A DNA stretch of 64,000 nt from Prochlorococcus marinus (GCF_001180265.1 NZ_CVSW01000032.1:455988-519987); one strand, 5' to 3'. Numbered from the stretch's first letter, positions 15,522 to 23,912 are shown. The notes: a model not told the origin generated them from the sequence alone. Translations and numbers: made by a program.

Positions 15522-17015
15522 TTATATCCCTAAATTTAATTCATATTGGATTTGTTTGTTGTTATTACTTTTTTTAGGTCTTTTATTGATGACTGTTTTT
15601 TTCCTTGAGCCATGCTTTAAATATATTTTTTTTGATATATCCCAGTAGCCTTTTTTTTGTGTGATTTCTTGAATTTTTTCCCTAGCTTCTCTAGATGTTT
15701 TAGAAATATCAACTATAGGTTTAATGTATTCTAATTTTGAGTATTCTTCATTATTAAATTTGCTTAGTAACCAAGGCTCATGAATAAAAGTATCAGTTAC
15801 TTTTCTTAATTCTGGTACCCATTTTTTTATAAATTTACCCTTAGGGTCGTGATCTTTTCCTTGCTTGATAGGATTGTAAATTCTATTGGTATTAATAGAG
15901 GTTGTTCCAGACTGCATTTGACATTGATTCCAATGTATTCCAGGCTCATAATCTATAAACTTTTTTGCTAATTCTGATCCTGAATCTTGCCAAGGTAACC
16001 ACAAATTATAACTTGCAAAAGACATGAGCATTGCGCGCATTCTAAAGTTAATCCATCCATTAAAGTTTAATGAACGCATACAAGCATCTATAAAAGGAAA
16101 ACCAGTATTGCCTTGACTCCATAAAACAAGTAATTCAGTTTTATTAGTTCTGATATTTTGAAAATAAGGGTGGAAATCTTGGAATTCTAATTCTGGTTCG
16201 CTTTCAAGTTTCTGAATAAAATGACAATGCCAAGTTAATCTACTCTTCAACATTCTTGAATTATTATTTTTATATAAATTTGCTTGATAAAAAATCTCTT
16301 TCAATGAAAGACATCCCCAACTAATGTAAGGAGATAATCTTGAGCAGCTATCAAAAGATTTTTCTGGGCTTGAAATATCCTTTGAATATGAATTTAATTT
16401 TTCTTTAAAAAAATATTCCATCCTTTCAAGGCCTTTTTTTCTTCCGCCTTTTAATCTTCCTTTACATTCGTCTTTTTTAAAAGAAAATATTTTTTCGTCG
16501 GGTATTGCCCCAGCTTCAAAATCAATTGGATTAATTTTTAATGGGCTTTTAATTAATCCCCTGTATGTATTTTTTGCCCATTTCTTTGACCAGTTATCCC
16601 TATTTATATTTCCTCTAAATACAGAAAACTGTAAATATTCTTTCCAAATTATTTTTTTATTTGAAGCCCATAATTTAACTTCTTGATCTCTTTTATAAGT
16701 AAGCCAATCTCCAGTTTCTTGATGGCTATATATACCCATTATATTAAATTTGGAACAAATTTCCTCAAAGATTTCAATTACATTTCCTGTTCTTATTATT
16801 AGTGGTTGTCCTTTTTCTTTAAGTGAATTTCTTAAATCTAATACACTTTCCTTACAAAATTGCCATTGCCTTCCTGAATGAGTTTTTTGATTCCATAACT
16901 CAATTTCAAATATATATATTGGTAAGATGTCATTATTTTTTAAAGATTCATAAAGTGCTTCATTATCATCTATTCTTAGATCCTTTTTGAACCATAAAAT
17001 ATTTATATCCTTCAT
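15522..17015 (-). CDS. DNA photolyase/cryptochrome family flavoprotein
   Basis: 497 residues. The N-terminal alpha/beta antenna domain starts with ILWFKKDLRIDDNEAL. The C-terminal FAD domain carries RLSPYISWGCLSLKEI, FPFIDACMRSLNFNGWINFR, and IYNPIKQGKDHDPKGKFI followed by WVPEL. These are the FAD and DNA-binding signatures of the family. The family repairs UV pyrimidine dimers with light or senses blue light. The FAD-site segment NQCQMQSGTTSINTNRIYNP departs from the usual WQW..S.GTDA..YFRIFNP of class I enzymes, so the subclass is open. The basic tail (residues 475-490) is unusual. Confidence 0.85.
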   Translation of the reverse strand: MKDINILWFKKDLRIDDNEALYESLKNNDILPIYIFEIELWNQKTHSGRQWQFCKESVLDLRNSLKEKGQPLIIRTGNVIEIFEEICSKFNIMGIYSHQETGDWLTYKRDQEVKLWASNKKIIWKEYLQFSVFRGNINRDNWSKKWAKNTYRGLIKSPLKINPIDFEAGAIPDEKIFSFKKDECKGRLKGGRKKGLERMEYFFKEKLNSYSKDISSPEKSFDSCSRLSPYISWGCLSLKEIFYQANLYKNNNSRMLKSRLTWHCHFIQKLESEPELEFQDFHPYFQNIRTNKTELLVLWSQGNTGFPFIDACMRSLNFNGWINFRMRAMLMSFASYNLWLPWQDSGSELAKKFIDYEPGIHWNQCQMQSGTTSINTNRIYNPIKQGKDHDPKGKFIKKWVPELRKVTDTFIHEPWLLSKFNNEEYSKLEYIKPIVDISKTSREAREKIQEITQKKGYWDISKKIYLKHGSRKKTVINKRPKKSNNNKQIQYELNLGI

Positions 17016-17266
17016 TAATTTTTTGTTTTATACTAAAAAACAAAATCTTAATTTGTATATGAATTTATTAAATAACTAATTATTTTCAAATAATTTCAGA
17101 AAATCTTTATTTTTCATTTAAGGAAAACTTTTATCTTTAATTGAAATTATAACTTTTGAATAATATCTATATTTAGTTTGGTAATTACACATTAATAAGA
17201 TAATCCTCCAATTTTTTAAATAAAATCTTCTTATTAATTCATCAAACTTTTTTTTATCAGTTTTCT

Positions 17267-17458
17267 CTAGTTGCTTATTATTAGATAAATATTTTTTTCA
17301 ATCCATTCAAATATATCTTTCATTTTTCCATTAATTTTTCCATTTTTTATCCAATTATTTATATATAGTTCATCTCCCTCTTCTAATACAAAACACTTTT
17401 CTGGAGAAGGAAGAGAATAATTGTGGAATTTTTCTACAAAATTGTAAATTAGTTTCAT
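17267..17458 (-). pseudogene. Small gene probably truncated by a frameshift at a run of seven T
   Basis: ATG at 17458 encodes 63 residues, with FVLEEGDELYINNWIKNGK in the middle and DIFEWIEKN near the end, then a stop at 17267. At 17292-17298 is a run of seven T (A on the coding strand). With one more A the frame would continue as WIEKKYLSNNKQLEK and then KKFDELIRRFYLKNW, ending at 17118, for about 113 residues. Protein-like sequence beyond the stop suggests a recent frameshift or a sequencing error. Its start also overlaps the end of the DUF2834 gene by 89 bases. No function known. Confidence 0.45.
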
Positions 17459-17816
17459 TTTGTTCTTTATTTGTTTTTATTTCGCGAACAAACATAAATA
17501 CCCTAAATGAAAAAGCAAGTGAAATAATAAATGTAAGCGGGAAATAAATACCCCACAAGCGTAATTTTAGCCTCCTCCCTTCAGCAGCATAAAAAACAAA
17601 AATAGCTATGAGAAGAACCGCTGTATCTGCGGATATAAATCCTGATTTAGGTGTTATCCATGCATCATCAAAAAAGGCGTTTCCTATATCTATCGTGAAC
17701 CCTTGAATGTTTCCATTTCTTACCAAATTAATAAACTGATTAATAAAATAAAATGGCCAAATAATTCCCGCTAAAGCGGTAGTTCCGTAAATGGCAAGCC
17801 TGATCTTAGACCACAT
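17370..17816 (-). CDS. DUF2834 membrane protein, with abnormal C-terminal extension
   Basis: 148 residues. WITPKSGFISADTAVLLIAI near residue 54 and AEGRRLKLRLWGIYFPLTF near residue 78 identify DUF2834, a three-helix membrane family of about 110 residues, here with helices at 10-30, 65-80 and 87-108. Residues 113-148 (KTNKEQNETNLQFCRKIP...) are out of frame with a coding-like frame and look like read-through after loss of the original stop. The overlapping frame begins at 17458. Function of the family is unknown. Confidence 0.65.
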   Translation of the reverse strand: MWSKIRLAIYGTTALAGIIWPFYFINQFINLVRNGNIQGFTIDIGNAFFDDAWITPKSGFISADTAVLLIAIFVFYAAEGRRLKLRLWGIYFPLTFIISLAFSFRVFMFVREIKTNKEQNETNLQFCRKIPQLFSSFSRKVFCIRRGR

Positions 17817-18303
17817 AGTTTGTAATATATATAGCTAAAATTGACGTCTTTTTGATGTATAAAATAATATCAATTTTTATGCAAAAAAATTTACTCAATG
17901 CATATCTAGAAAACTTGTGCATTGCTTTTGAGATATTTGATATTTATCTGTATGCAAAATAATGCATTATATATGTGCAAATTTAATCTGTTGTTGATCA
18001 TTATTTTCTGCTTTTGGGATTAATTAATCACATCTTGATTTTTACTAATCAGCTATAAATAGTTAAAGATAAATTATTATGACTCAATATCTTTATGTTG
18101 ATTTTATTTTGAGTTTTGTTGGGGTTTGTTTGTATATTTTAGGTTTAAAAAAAAGTTTTATTTAATGACCCCAAAAATTATCAGGATTAAATTAAATGGA
18201 AATTTTTATTAAATACCCTCTTAATTTGACTAATTTTAAAATAAATAATTTCTTAGGTATTAAAATTTAAGAAAGAAAAATTTTAACTTTTTAAGAATTA
18301 TCT
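17817..18303. other. Mostly gene-free AT-rich stretch before tenA
   Basis: Only very short frames are seen: 27 codons from ATG at 17879 (weak) and 28 codons from 18079 (listed separately). Repeated ATGCA/TGCAT words at 17880-17975 (ATGCAAAA, AATGCATA, GTGCATT, ATGCATTA) are noticeable. The tenA-thiD promoter should be near the right end. No TPP riboswitch core (CUGAGA, ACCUGA) is visible before tenA. Confidence 0.5.
18079..18165 (+). CDS. 28-residue membrane peptide
   Basis: ATG at 18079; MTQYLYVDFILSFVGVCLYI then a short basic end GLKKSFI. It is one membrane helix. Low certainty because of its length. Confidence 0.35.
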   Translation: MTQYLYVDFILSFVGVCLYILGLKKSFI

Positions 18304-18927
18304 ATGTCAATTACAAAAGAACTTTGGAAGGATAATTATGAGATTGCTTTACTAAGTTTAAATACAAAATTTGTTCAAGGCTTAAAGAATGGAAGACTCC
18401 CTAAAAACATATTTCAAGAATATTTAGCTCAAGATTATTTCTTTTTAGAGACTTTTGCTAAAGCATATGGTCTTGCAGTTTCTAAATCTAAGGATAAATA
18501 CTCAATAAGGAAGTTGAGTGAACTTTTAATGGGCGTTTCAGAGGAGTTAATACTTCATGAAACTTATGCGAAAGAATGGGATATTGATTTGTCTAATAAC
18601 TATATAAAAAAAGCTACAAAAAACTATACAGATTTCCTTGATGATACTTCCAAGAGACTTAGCTCCGTTGAAATAATGTTTGCAATGACTCCATGTATGC
18701 GACTTTATTCTTGGATAGGAAAAAGTTTGTATAAGGATGATTTTGACATTAAATATAAAGACTGGATAATTACTTACTCTGATGAGAGCTTTGAAAATTT
18801 AGCAAAAACATTGGAAAATCTTATTGAAACCAATAACGAAAGATATGATATTAATCAGGCAAAATATTTATACAAAAGAGCAATGGAATTGGAGTTGGAT
18901 TTTTTTAATGCATATTCAGACTTCTAA
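18304..18927 (+). CDS. tenA: Thiaminase II / TenA family
   Basis: 207 residues, all-helical. LAQDYFFLETFAKAYGLA (residues 41-58) contains Asp44 and the aromatic residues of the pyrimidine pocket, and MTPCMRLYSWIG has Cys131 at the catalytic position of the TenA_C group. ELELDFFNAYSDF near the end includes the second active-site Glu region. It hydrolyses degraded thiamin to recover hydroxymethylpyrimidine. thiD follows 50 bases downstream on the same strand and phosphorylates that product. Confidence 0.9.
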   Translation: MSITKELWKDNYEIALLSLNTKFVQGLKNGRLPKNIFQEYLAQDYFFLETFAKAYGLAVSKSKDKYSIRKLSELLMGVSEELILHETYAKEWDIDLSNNYIKKATKNYTDFLDDTSKRLSSVEIMFAMTPCMRLYSWIGKSLYKDDFDIKYKDWIITYSDESFENLAKTLENLIETNNERYDINQAKYLYKRAMELELDFFNAYSDF

Positions 18928-18976
18928 TTTTAATTAGAATTAATTTATAGTACTTTCAAAGACGAATTAATAAATC

Positions 18977-19756
18977 ATGTATTCAAAAATTGCACTTTCA
19001 ATAGGAGGTAGTGACTCCGGGGGTGGAGCAGGTATACAGGCTGATTTGAGAACTTTTATGGCCCTTAAAGTGCATGGATGTTCTGTTATTACATGTATTA
19101 CTGCTCAAAATAGTTTAGAGGTTACATGCGTCGAACCAGTAGAGAAGAATACTTTAATAAGTCAATTAGATACGTTATTTGCTGATTTTGATATTGATTC
19201 ATTAAAAACTGGAATGTTATTAAATGAAAGAATAATTAATGATACTGCTTCAAAATTAAATACATATGAAATAACCAAAATTATTGATCCAGTAATGGTT
19301 ACAAGAACTGGTTCTAAATTACTTGAAGATTCTGCGATTAATGCTTATAAAAAACTTCTATTACCAATTGCAGATTTGGTAACTCCAAATATTTATGAAG
19401 CAAATCTACTTTCTGGTTTAGAAATAAGAACTGAAGATGATATAGAGAATTCCGCAAGAAATATTATTGGTCTTGGAGCTAAAGCGGTACTTATAAAAGG
19501 TGGCGGTTTAACAGATATGAAAGGGAAGGATTTTTTTCTTGACATAAATGGTAGAAAAGAGTGGCTCTTTAATAATTTCATAAATACAGAAAATACCCAT
19601 GGTAGCGGCTGTACTTTGAGTGCTGCTATTTGTGGTTACAAGGCTCTAGGTTTTGATCTGATTGATGCCATACAAAAAGCGAAATCATTTGTTGAGAAAT
19701 CTTTAGAAAATTCTTACAAAATAGGATCTGGTCCTGGTCCCCTAGGACATCATTAA
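18977..19756 (+). CDS. thiD: Hydroxymethylpyrimidine (phosphate) kinase
   Basis: 259 residues. [18 protein letters not shown] (residues 10-27) binds substrate, and [13 protein letters not shown] near residue 210 is the ribokinase-type anion hole with catalytic Asp replaced by the THGSGC arrangement usual for ThiD. It makes HMP-PP for thiamin synthesis. Forms an operon with tenA. It has no fused thiE domain. Confidence 0.93.
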   Translation: MYSKIALSIGGSDSGGGAGIQADLRTFMALKVHGCSVITCITAQNSLEVTCVEPVEKNTLISQLDTLFADFDIDSLKTGMLLNERIINDTASKLNTYEITKIIDPVMVTRTGSKLLEDSAINAYKKLLLPIADLVTPNIYEANLLSGLEIRTEDDIENSARNIIGLGAKAVLIKGGGLTDMKGKDFFLDINGRKEWLFNNFINTENTHGSGCTLSAAICGYKALGFDLIDAIQKAKSFVEKSLENSYKIGSGPGPLGHH

Positions 19757-19774
19757 TTATTTATAGAAGTGGAG

Positions 19775-19960
19775 TTAGAACCACCATTTTCTGTAAGGCT
19801 TTTTTAAAAATAAGATTTCTTCAGTCTCCCATCCTCCCTCCAACCACTCAAGGTGCTCAAGCAATAAAGACTCACTTTCCCTTTTGCTTAATTGTTTAAT
19901 TCTATTAGCAATACCATCGAACCTTACTTTCATCAATTCCTCAATCTTGATGTTATTCAT
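19775..19960 (-). CDS. 61-residue hypothetical protein
   Basis: MNNIKIEELMKVRFDGIANR starts a helical protein that ends GWETEEILFLKKPYRKWWF. Glu/Leu rich, soluble, and convergent with thiD. Unknown family. Confidence 0.55.
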   Translation of the reverse strand: MNNIKIEELMKVRFDGIANRIKQLSKRESESLLLEHLEWLEGGWETEEILFLKKPYRKWWF

Positions 19961-20142
19961 AGGTTAAATAATAAATTTTTTCTACTCTTACTTGTATACA
20001 TTTTCTTGTCAACGATTTTATTTTATTTGTTTACTAGTTGTTCTTAAATATGTATTAAATACAACTTTTTGAAATAGATAGTAATTATGACTTATTCACA
20101 TAGATTTAATTAAAGACTAATTTATATAAAAATACTTTAATT

Positions 20143-20286
20143 ATGAATAAAGAAGAAACAGCAAAGCAAAAAACTATTTTAAATGTAGGCTATTGTGAAA
20201 CTACCTCTGAATGGCTAAATAGAATCATTACTGAACTGGCAGATGAAAATAAAAATTTTGTAGATTTGTCAGTTATTTGCGCTTAA
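20143..20286 (+). CDS. 47-residue hypothetical protein
   Basis: ATG at 20143 (MNKEETAKQKTILNVGYCET). It has two cysteines, is acidic and soluble, and ends DLSVICA. No family recognised. Confidence 0.5.
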   Translation: MNKEETAKQKTILNVGYCETTSEWLNRIITELADENKNFVDLSVICA

Positions 20287-20357
20287 TTTTTTAGCAAATA
20301 TATTTTATTTTCAGGTAGCTATTAACTGTAAAAGAAATTTTAAAGATATTTTGTGAA

Positions 20358-20825
20358 GTGAATCCTAAACAAAAAAATATAGAAATAATTAAACAATTTA
20401 ATTTATCTCCTCATCCTGAGGGTGGATGGTTTAAAGAGATAGTAAGGAGTAATAATTCTCTAATAAGGGAAGATGGCCAAAGCAGAAACTTTATTACTGG
20501 AATTTATTATCTTTTGGAGAGAGATGCTAAAAGTGCTTGGCACAGAGTAAAAAATGCAGATGAAATTTGGATTTATCTAAGGGGTGATCCTCTAAATTTA
20601 TGGTGCCTAGATAATGATAATAAGTTAATAAGAAATTTAATTTTAGATTCTAATAATCCAGTAGAAATGATCCCATCAGGATATTGGCAAGCTGCAAAAA
20701 GTACAGGTGAATTTACTTTAGTGAGTTGTTGTGTTGGTCCTGGTTTTGATTTTAAGGATTTTGAATTGCTCAGAAATTCAAATCATACTTCTAGATTAGA
20801 TAAAGCAATTAATGATCTTATTTGA
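20358..20825 (+). CDS. Cupin_5 (DUF985) family protein
   Basis: 155 residues from GTG. FNLSPHPEGGWFKEIVRS near residue 14, ITGIYYLLE near 45, SAWHRVKNADEIWIYLRGD near 58 and SCCVGPGFDFKDFEL near 125 form the DUF985 cupin signature. His62 and Glu66 lie where cupins bind metal. The reaction is unknown. A 4-base overlap with a longer upstream form of the next gene suggests an operon. Confidence 0.85.
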   Translation: MNPKQKNIEIIKQFNLSPHPEGGWFKEIVRSNNSLIREDGQSRNFITGIYYLLERDAKSAWHRVKNADEIWIYLRGDPLNLWCLDNDNKLIRNLILDSNNPVEMIPSGYWQAAKSTGEFTLVSCCVGPGFDFKDFELLRNSNHTSRLDKAINDLI

Positions 20826-20893
20826 AATATTTTTCGTTTATATTTTTGAAATTTTCCTTTAAATTTATAGAGATACTCAATCAATCTATATTA

Positions 20894-21271
20894 ATGAATA
20901 AAAATTCTGTCAAAACAATTGGTATTAATGATGAATCAAGAAAAGATTCACACTTGGTATATGTAAATCAGGCTGATGGATTAAAAAGCATCCTTAAGAG
21001 GGATTTTGATGAATGGTCTAATTTTGATAGTTGGGAAAGTATTTCAGTTCAGCAATGGATTTTTTCAAAAGCTTTGGAGGTTTTTAGAGGTAAGAAAATT
21101 GATATTAAATGCGATTGTTGTGAACATAATGATTTAATACCTAATGATTTTGAGAGTATTAAAAAAGAAAAATGCTTTGGTAAAAAAAGTGCTTACATGA
21201 TTGAAAAAGTTGTAGATGAAATTCTATTAGCAAAGGCAAGAAGAGAAAGTGATGGAACATATTCTGCGTAA
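20894..21271 (+). CDS. Hypothetical protein, 125 residues
   Basis: I prefer ATG at 20894 (MNKNSVKTIGINDESRKDSH); the frame is open back to 20822 but that part is AT-rich and leader-like. A middle DFDEWSNFDSWESISVQQWI and CDCCEHNDL with three clustered cysteines are notable; a metal site is possible. The end is basic and helical. Unrecognised. Confidence 0.55.
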   Translation: MNKNSVKTIGINDESRKDSHLVYVNQADGLKSILKRDFDEWSNFDSWESISVQQWIFSKALEVFRGKKIDIKCDCCEHNDLIPNDFESIKKEKCFGKKSAYMIEKVVDEILLAKARRESDGTYSA

Positions 21272-21307
21272 GGTTCATAAATATCTATGGAGTGAAAAAT
21301 CTTTTAC

Positions 21308-21490
21308 TTACCAATGAAAATTATCAGAAGAACCAATCGTTAAATTTCTTGTGGACATCTTATGGAACTTAAAGTGCACCGAATCACTGAACTCCTTTTC
21401 ATCTGAGTAATTCACAAGATCCACTGGGTCGATGTTTTCATCGAACCATGCATCATATTCAATATGGTTTGGTTCAGCAAAGTAACTCAT
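21308..21490 (-). CDS. 60-residue acidic hypothetical protein
   Basis: ATG at 21490 (or 21496, two codons earlier). MSYFAEPNHIEYDAWFDENI is followed by DPVDLVNYSDEKEF; acidic and aromatic. It is divergent from the 117-residue gene at 21631. Unknown. Confidence 0.5.
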   Translation of the reverse strand: MSYFAEPNHIEYDAWFDENIDPVDLVNYSDEKEFSDSVHFKFHKMSTRNLTIGSSDNFHW

Positions 21491-21630
21491 ATCCAATTAA
21501 TAGCTTTCAAAAAGCATATAAACGGTACATGCGATACCAAATTAACATTCTTAATTTTTAGATAATCTATATTTTTAACTTGTACATAAAGATTAGTTGC
21601 TAAAAAGATATTAGAAATATCTAAAAATAA

Positions 21631-21984
21631 ATGTCTCTAGATACAACAATGGTTTCTATCCATCCCCACTTCACAATCAAGGATGGGAAAATGGACCAGT
21701 GCATAGCTCTTTTAGAAGAAATTTTGGTGCTAACAAAAGCTAATGAACCTGACTGCCTTTTTTTTAATATCACTACTTGCGGGTCAGATAAGGCTTATGT
21801 AAGAGAGGCATATAAAAATGGTGCCGCCGCTTTATTTCATCTCAAAAATATGGGACATATGATTCCTAAGCTTTTTGAAGTGTCAGATATTACTGTGCAG
21901 GTCCAAGGCCCTGCCAAGGAGATTGAACCCTTGAAGGAAATACTACCAGACGCTGATTTCTATGAAGCAATATCTGGATTTTGA
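21631..21984 (+). CDS. Antibiotic-monooxygenase-like (dimeric alpha/beta barrel) protein
   Basis: 117 residues: VSIHPHFTIKDGKMDQCIAL, then NEPDCLFFNITTCGSDKAYV and AYKNGAAALFHLKNMGHM. This beta-alpha-beta layout with FHLKN resembles the ABM family of quinol monooxygenases and related stress proteins. Followed by a strong terminator. First of three small tandem genes at 21631-22791. Confidence 0.6.
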   Translation: MSLDTTMVSIHPHFTIKDGKMDQCIALLEEILVLTKANEPDCLFFNITTCGSDKAYVREAYKNGAAALFHLKNMGHMIPKLFEVSDITVQVQGPAKEIEPLKEILPDADFYEAISGF

Positions 21985-21997
21985 TTTAGATTGTATA

Positions 21998-22012
21998 TAT
22001 TGACAGTCGATC
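21998..22012 (+). repeat. 15-base direct repeat, copy 1
   Basis: TATTGACAGTCGATC starts 14 bases after the stop of the 117-residue gene. The identical word recurs at 22463, just after the next gene. Confidence 0.7.
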
Positions 22013-22015
22013 GCT

Positions 22016-22037
22016 GGGGGCTTTTAGCCCCCTTTTT
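22016..22037 (+). terminator. Rho-independent terminator
   Basis: GGGGGC (22016-22021) and GCCCCC (22027-22032) form a 6-bp stem with loop TTTTA and a run of five T. It ends the 117-residue gene. Confidence 0.85.
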
Positions 22038-22114
22038 ATTTAGGAATTCAAAATAAAAAAATCATCCCTTTACTTATATCAAGTAACTTTATTATCAGCT
22101 CAAATATTATTTTT

Positions 22115-22462
22115 ATGGCATCAACTTTTTATATTGTTCATCATGAATTTAAGGCAGGAAAAGCTGAAAAATGGTGGGATACAGCTTATGCGGCAATGTC
22201 ACCAGGTGGTGGATGGGATGATGCGGTTGCAGCTAATAAAGAAAAAGGATTTTTTAATCATTCTGCAAATGCCGTAACTAAAACTGGTCCTGTATATTGT
22301 TTTTGGGAAGTAAAAGAGGGTATTTCAGCTGAGGACTTTCAGGAGTTTATAGACGGTCCCTCTGGTCCAGATTTTGGACAAGATGCTCTGATGAATATCT
22401 GTAAACCAATTGACACATCATTAATGAATGGACAAACACCTTATCCACCAGTTTTTTCTTGA
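22115..22462 (+). CDS. Small conserved hypothetical protein
   Basis: 115 residues: STFYIVHHEFKAGKAEKWWD, MSPGGGWDDAV and GPVYCFWEVKEGISAEDFQE. HHEFKAG...YCFWEVKEG suggests a dimeric alpha/beta-barrel fold as in its neighbours. The tail MNGQTPYPPVF is proline-rich. Function unknown. Confidence 0.65.
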   Translation: MASTFYIVHHEFKAGKAEKWWDTAYAAMSPGGGWDDAVAANKEKGFFNHSANAVTKTGPVYCFWEVKEGISAEDFQEFIDGPSGPDFGQDALMNICKPIDTSLMNGQTPYPPVFS

Positions 22463-22477
22463 TTATTGACAGTCGAT
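22463..22477 (+). repeat. 15-base direct repeat, copy 2
   Basis: The same TATTGACAGTCGATC begins directly after the stop of the 115-residue gene. It includes TTGACA, a consensus -35 element, but no good -10 is seen 17 bases downstream. Confidence 0.7.
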
Positions 22478-22506
22478 CTAAAATAAATAGCAATTAGCTT
22501 TTTTTT

Positions 22507-22791
22507 ATGACTATTGAAACTACTGTTTTCACCTTTAAACTTTCAAATACATTTGAGGAGTGGGTAAAAATGTTTGATAGTCCAGAGATAGATGAATTTC
22601 ATAAAACGGTAGGACTTACTCCTCTGTATCGTGGCAAAAGTTTAATTGATCCAAAAGAAGTTATTGTTATTCATCAAGCTGAAGAAGGTGTGGCTAAGCA
22701 TGTTTTTTCAGATCCAGAAACCATCAAAAATATAGAATCTGGGGGGCATATTTATAGCACAACGAAAATTACAAGTTGGGTTTCTGAGTAG
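22507..22791 (+). CDS. DUF3764 family protein
   Basis: 94 residues. TTVFTFKLSNTFEEWVKMFD and IVIHQAEEGVAKHVFSDPE fit DUF3764, a small marine picocyanobacterial family. It is the third of three tandem genes with probably similar folds. No enzymatic residue is known. Confidence 0.75.
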   Translation: MTIETTVFTFKLSNTFEEWVKMFDSPEIDEFHKTVGLTPLYRGKSLIDPKEVIVIHQAEEGVAKHVFSDPETIKNIESGGHIYSTTKITSWVSE

Positions 22792-22911
22792 TCTAAAAAC
22801 TAACTATTTAAATCCATACAAATAATTCGACACAGGATTTATATAAGATCTTTAAAACAAAATTAGGGTATAGCAGAGTTTAAGGATAAGAGTATTAACT
22901 AATTTATTCTA

Positions 22912-23031
22912 TTATATTATTAATAAGAATCTGAGTGCTAGAGGTAACCATAGACATAGAAGAAGCATTAGTAAAATAGTAATAGCATGGATATTTGGAA
23001 TATAATGCTCTTTTAAAATTTGTGTTTTCAT
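22912..23031 (-). CDS. 39-residue membrane peptide (second of a pair)
   Basis: ATG at 23031, 3 bases after the stop of the 29-residue peptide. MKTQILKEHYIPNIH, then a long leucine-rich helix to the end. Coupled spacing supports a two-peptide operon. Confidence 0.45.
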   Translation of the reverse strand: MKTQILKEHYIPNIHAITILLMLLLCLWLPLALRFLLII

Positions 23032-23034
23032 AAT

Positions 23035-23124
23035 TTATCTCGCCTTCTTAAGTTTGATTTCTCTTCTGATAAGCAATGCTATAACTACAACACACATGTT
23101 CATTAGAAATACGTCTAATGGCAT
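23035..23124 (-). CDS. 29-residue membrane peptide (first of a pair)
   Basis: ATG at 23124; MPLDVFLMNMCVVVIALLIR then a basic tail EIKLKKAR. The next peptide gene starts 3 bases downstream. Unknown. Confidence 0.45.
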   Translation of the reverse strand: MPLDVFLMNMCVVVIALLIRREIKLKKAR

Positions 23125-23149
23125 TTAATAAAAAAGTCTCTACTTAATT

Positions 23150-23193
23150 ATTAGCAAGAATTTTGATCTATGAATCAAGAAATGATTGCTAAT
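23150..23193. repeat. Imperfect inverted repeat between divergent transcripts
   Basis: ATTAGCAA (23150-23157) pairs with TTGCTAAT (23186-23193); TTGAT (23163-23167) pairs with ATCAA (23174-23178) inside. A 31-codon frame begins in it at 23170 and ends at 23265, directly before the next ATG, but I give that frame little weight. Confidence 0.45.
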
Positions 23194-23265
23194 ATTTATT
23201 GGCTTAATAAAACGAATTTAAAAATTAAATTTATGCTTAAATATCTCAGAACTTTTCACTATTAA

Positions 23266-23565
23266 ATGGCTTATTCAGAAACAAGAATAGTAATAGGTGG
23301 TCTAGCTCATGTACCTGTTCTTATTTTTATAGCCAATTTTATTAAAGGTAAGTTTGGAATTAAAATCCAAGAGGCCAAAGATAATATAGTTAATGAAGAA
23401 CCAGTTAAAATTATTGAGGTAAAAGATACATTAGTTAAAAAAGGAAAAGCAGAAGCTATAAAAGAAATCTCAAATAAGCTGGACAGTATTGAACAGAAGG
23501 CAGATGAGGTTTATGAAAAGGTTAAGAAGAAAAAAAAGGATAAGAAGAAAAAAAAGAAAAACTAG
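23266..23565 (+). CDS. Hypothetical protein with lysine-rich tail
   Basis: 99 residues. The first 30 hold a hydrophobic stretch (VIGGLAHVPVLIFIANFI), probably a membrane anchor. Residues 60-85 are a charged helix, and the last 15 residues are almost all lysine. The low-complexity tail comes from a purine-rich DNA run. It overlaps the convergent gene by 4 bases. Confidence 0.55.
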   Translation: MAYSETRIVIGGLAHVPVLIFIANFIKGKFGIKIQEAKDNIVNEEPVKIIEVKDTLVKKGKAEAIKEISNKLDSIEQKADEVYEKVKKKKKDKKKKKKN

Positions 23566-23747
23566 AATGAGATCCTATCAAGCATCAATACATCTTGAAC
23601 TTGGATTGTATCTATCTTATCTTCATCTTCTGAGTCTTTATAAGATTCAATTTCAGCTTGAATTTTTCTCTTGTAAACTCCTTTGATATAATCAATTTCC
23701 CTTCTCCCTTTATTCAAGGTTGGGAATGGTGATCTTTTTAAGTTCAT
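23562..23747 (-). CDS. Hypothetical protein, 61 residues
   Basis: MNLKRSPFPTLNKGRREIDY leads to YKRKIQAEIESYKDSEDEDK and IDTIQVQDVLMLDRISF. Codon use is like its neighbours. The 45-residue gene precedes it by 27 bases on the same strand, so the two may be co-transcribed. Confidence 0.5.
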   Translation of the reverse strand: MNLKRSPFPTLNKGRREIDYIKGVYKRKIQAEIESYKDSEDEDKIDTIQVQDVLMLDRISF

Positions 23748-23774
23748 AACTTTCTCCCAGTAAATAAGTTTTGA

Positions 23775-23912
23775 TCAGCTCCAGTTTTTATCAGATTCAA
23801 CAAAGCTATCCAATGTTTGCTGATTCCTGATTTCTTCCTCAAGAAGTTCTTCTTCTGATCTTTTTTCAATCTTAGATTTATGATCTTCTTTTTGAGTGGA
23901 TTTGGTAGACAC
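23775..23912 (-). CDS. 45-residue charged hypothetical protein
   Basis: GTG at 23912 starts VSTKSTQKEDHKSKIEKRSE, followed by EEELLEEEIRNQQTLDSF and a stop at 23775. The frame is open back to 23943 (with HHCSRHEQ before GTG), but no ATG is there, so the start is uncertain. Very acidic and basic helical repeat, likely coiled coil. A second frame over the same DNA (ATG at 23918) looks like a shadow. Confidence 0.45.
   Translation of the reverse strand: MSTKSTQKEDHKSKIEKRSEEELLEEEIRNQQTLDSFVESDKNWS

Noticed and set aside
17879..17962. 27-codon frame MQKNLLNAYLE...
   Set aside because: Too short, with no membrane helix, and in repeated ATGCA-rich DNA, so not listed as a gene.
18166..18303. TPP riboswitch before tenA
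   Set aside because: The CUGAGA and ACCUGA elements of the THI box are absent.
23489..23686. Plus-strand frame of 65 codons rich in Arg and Lys
   Set aside because: It is a shifted reading of the lysine-rich tail and antisense of the 61-residue gene.
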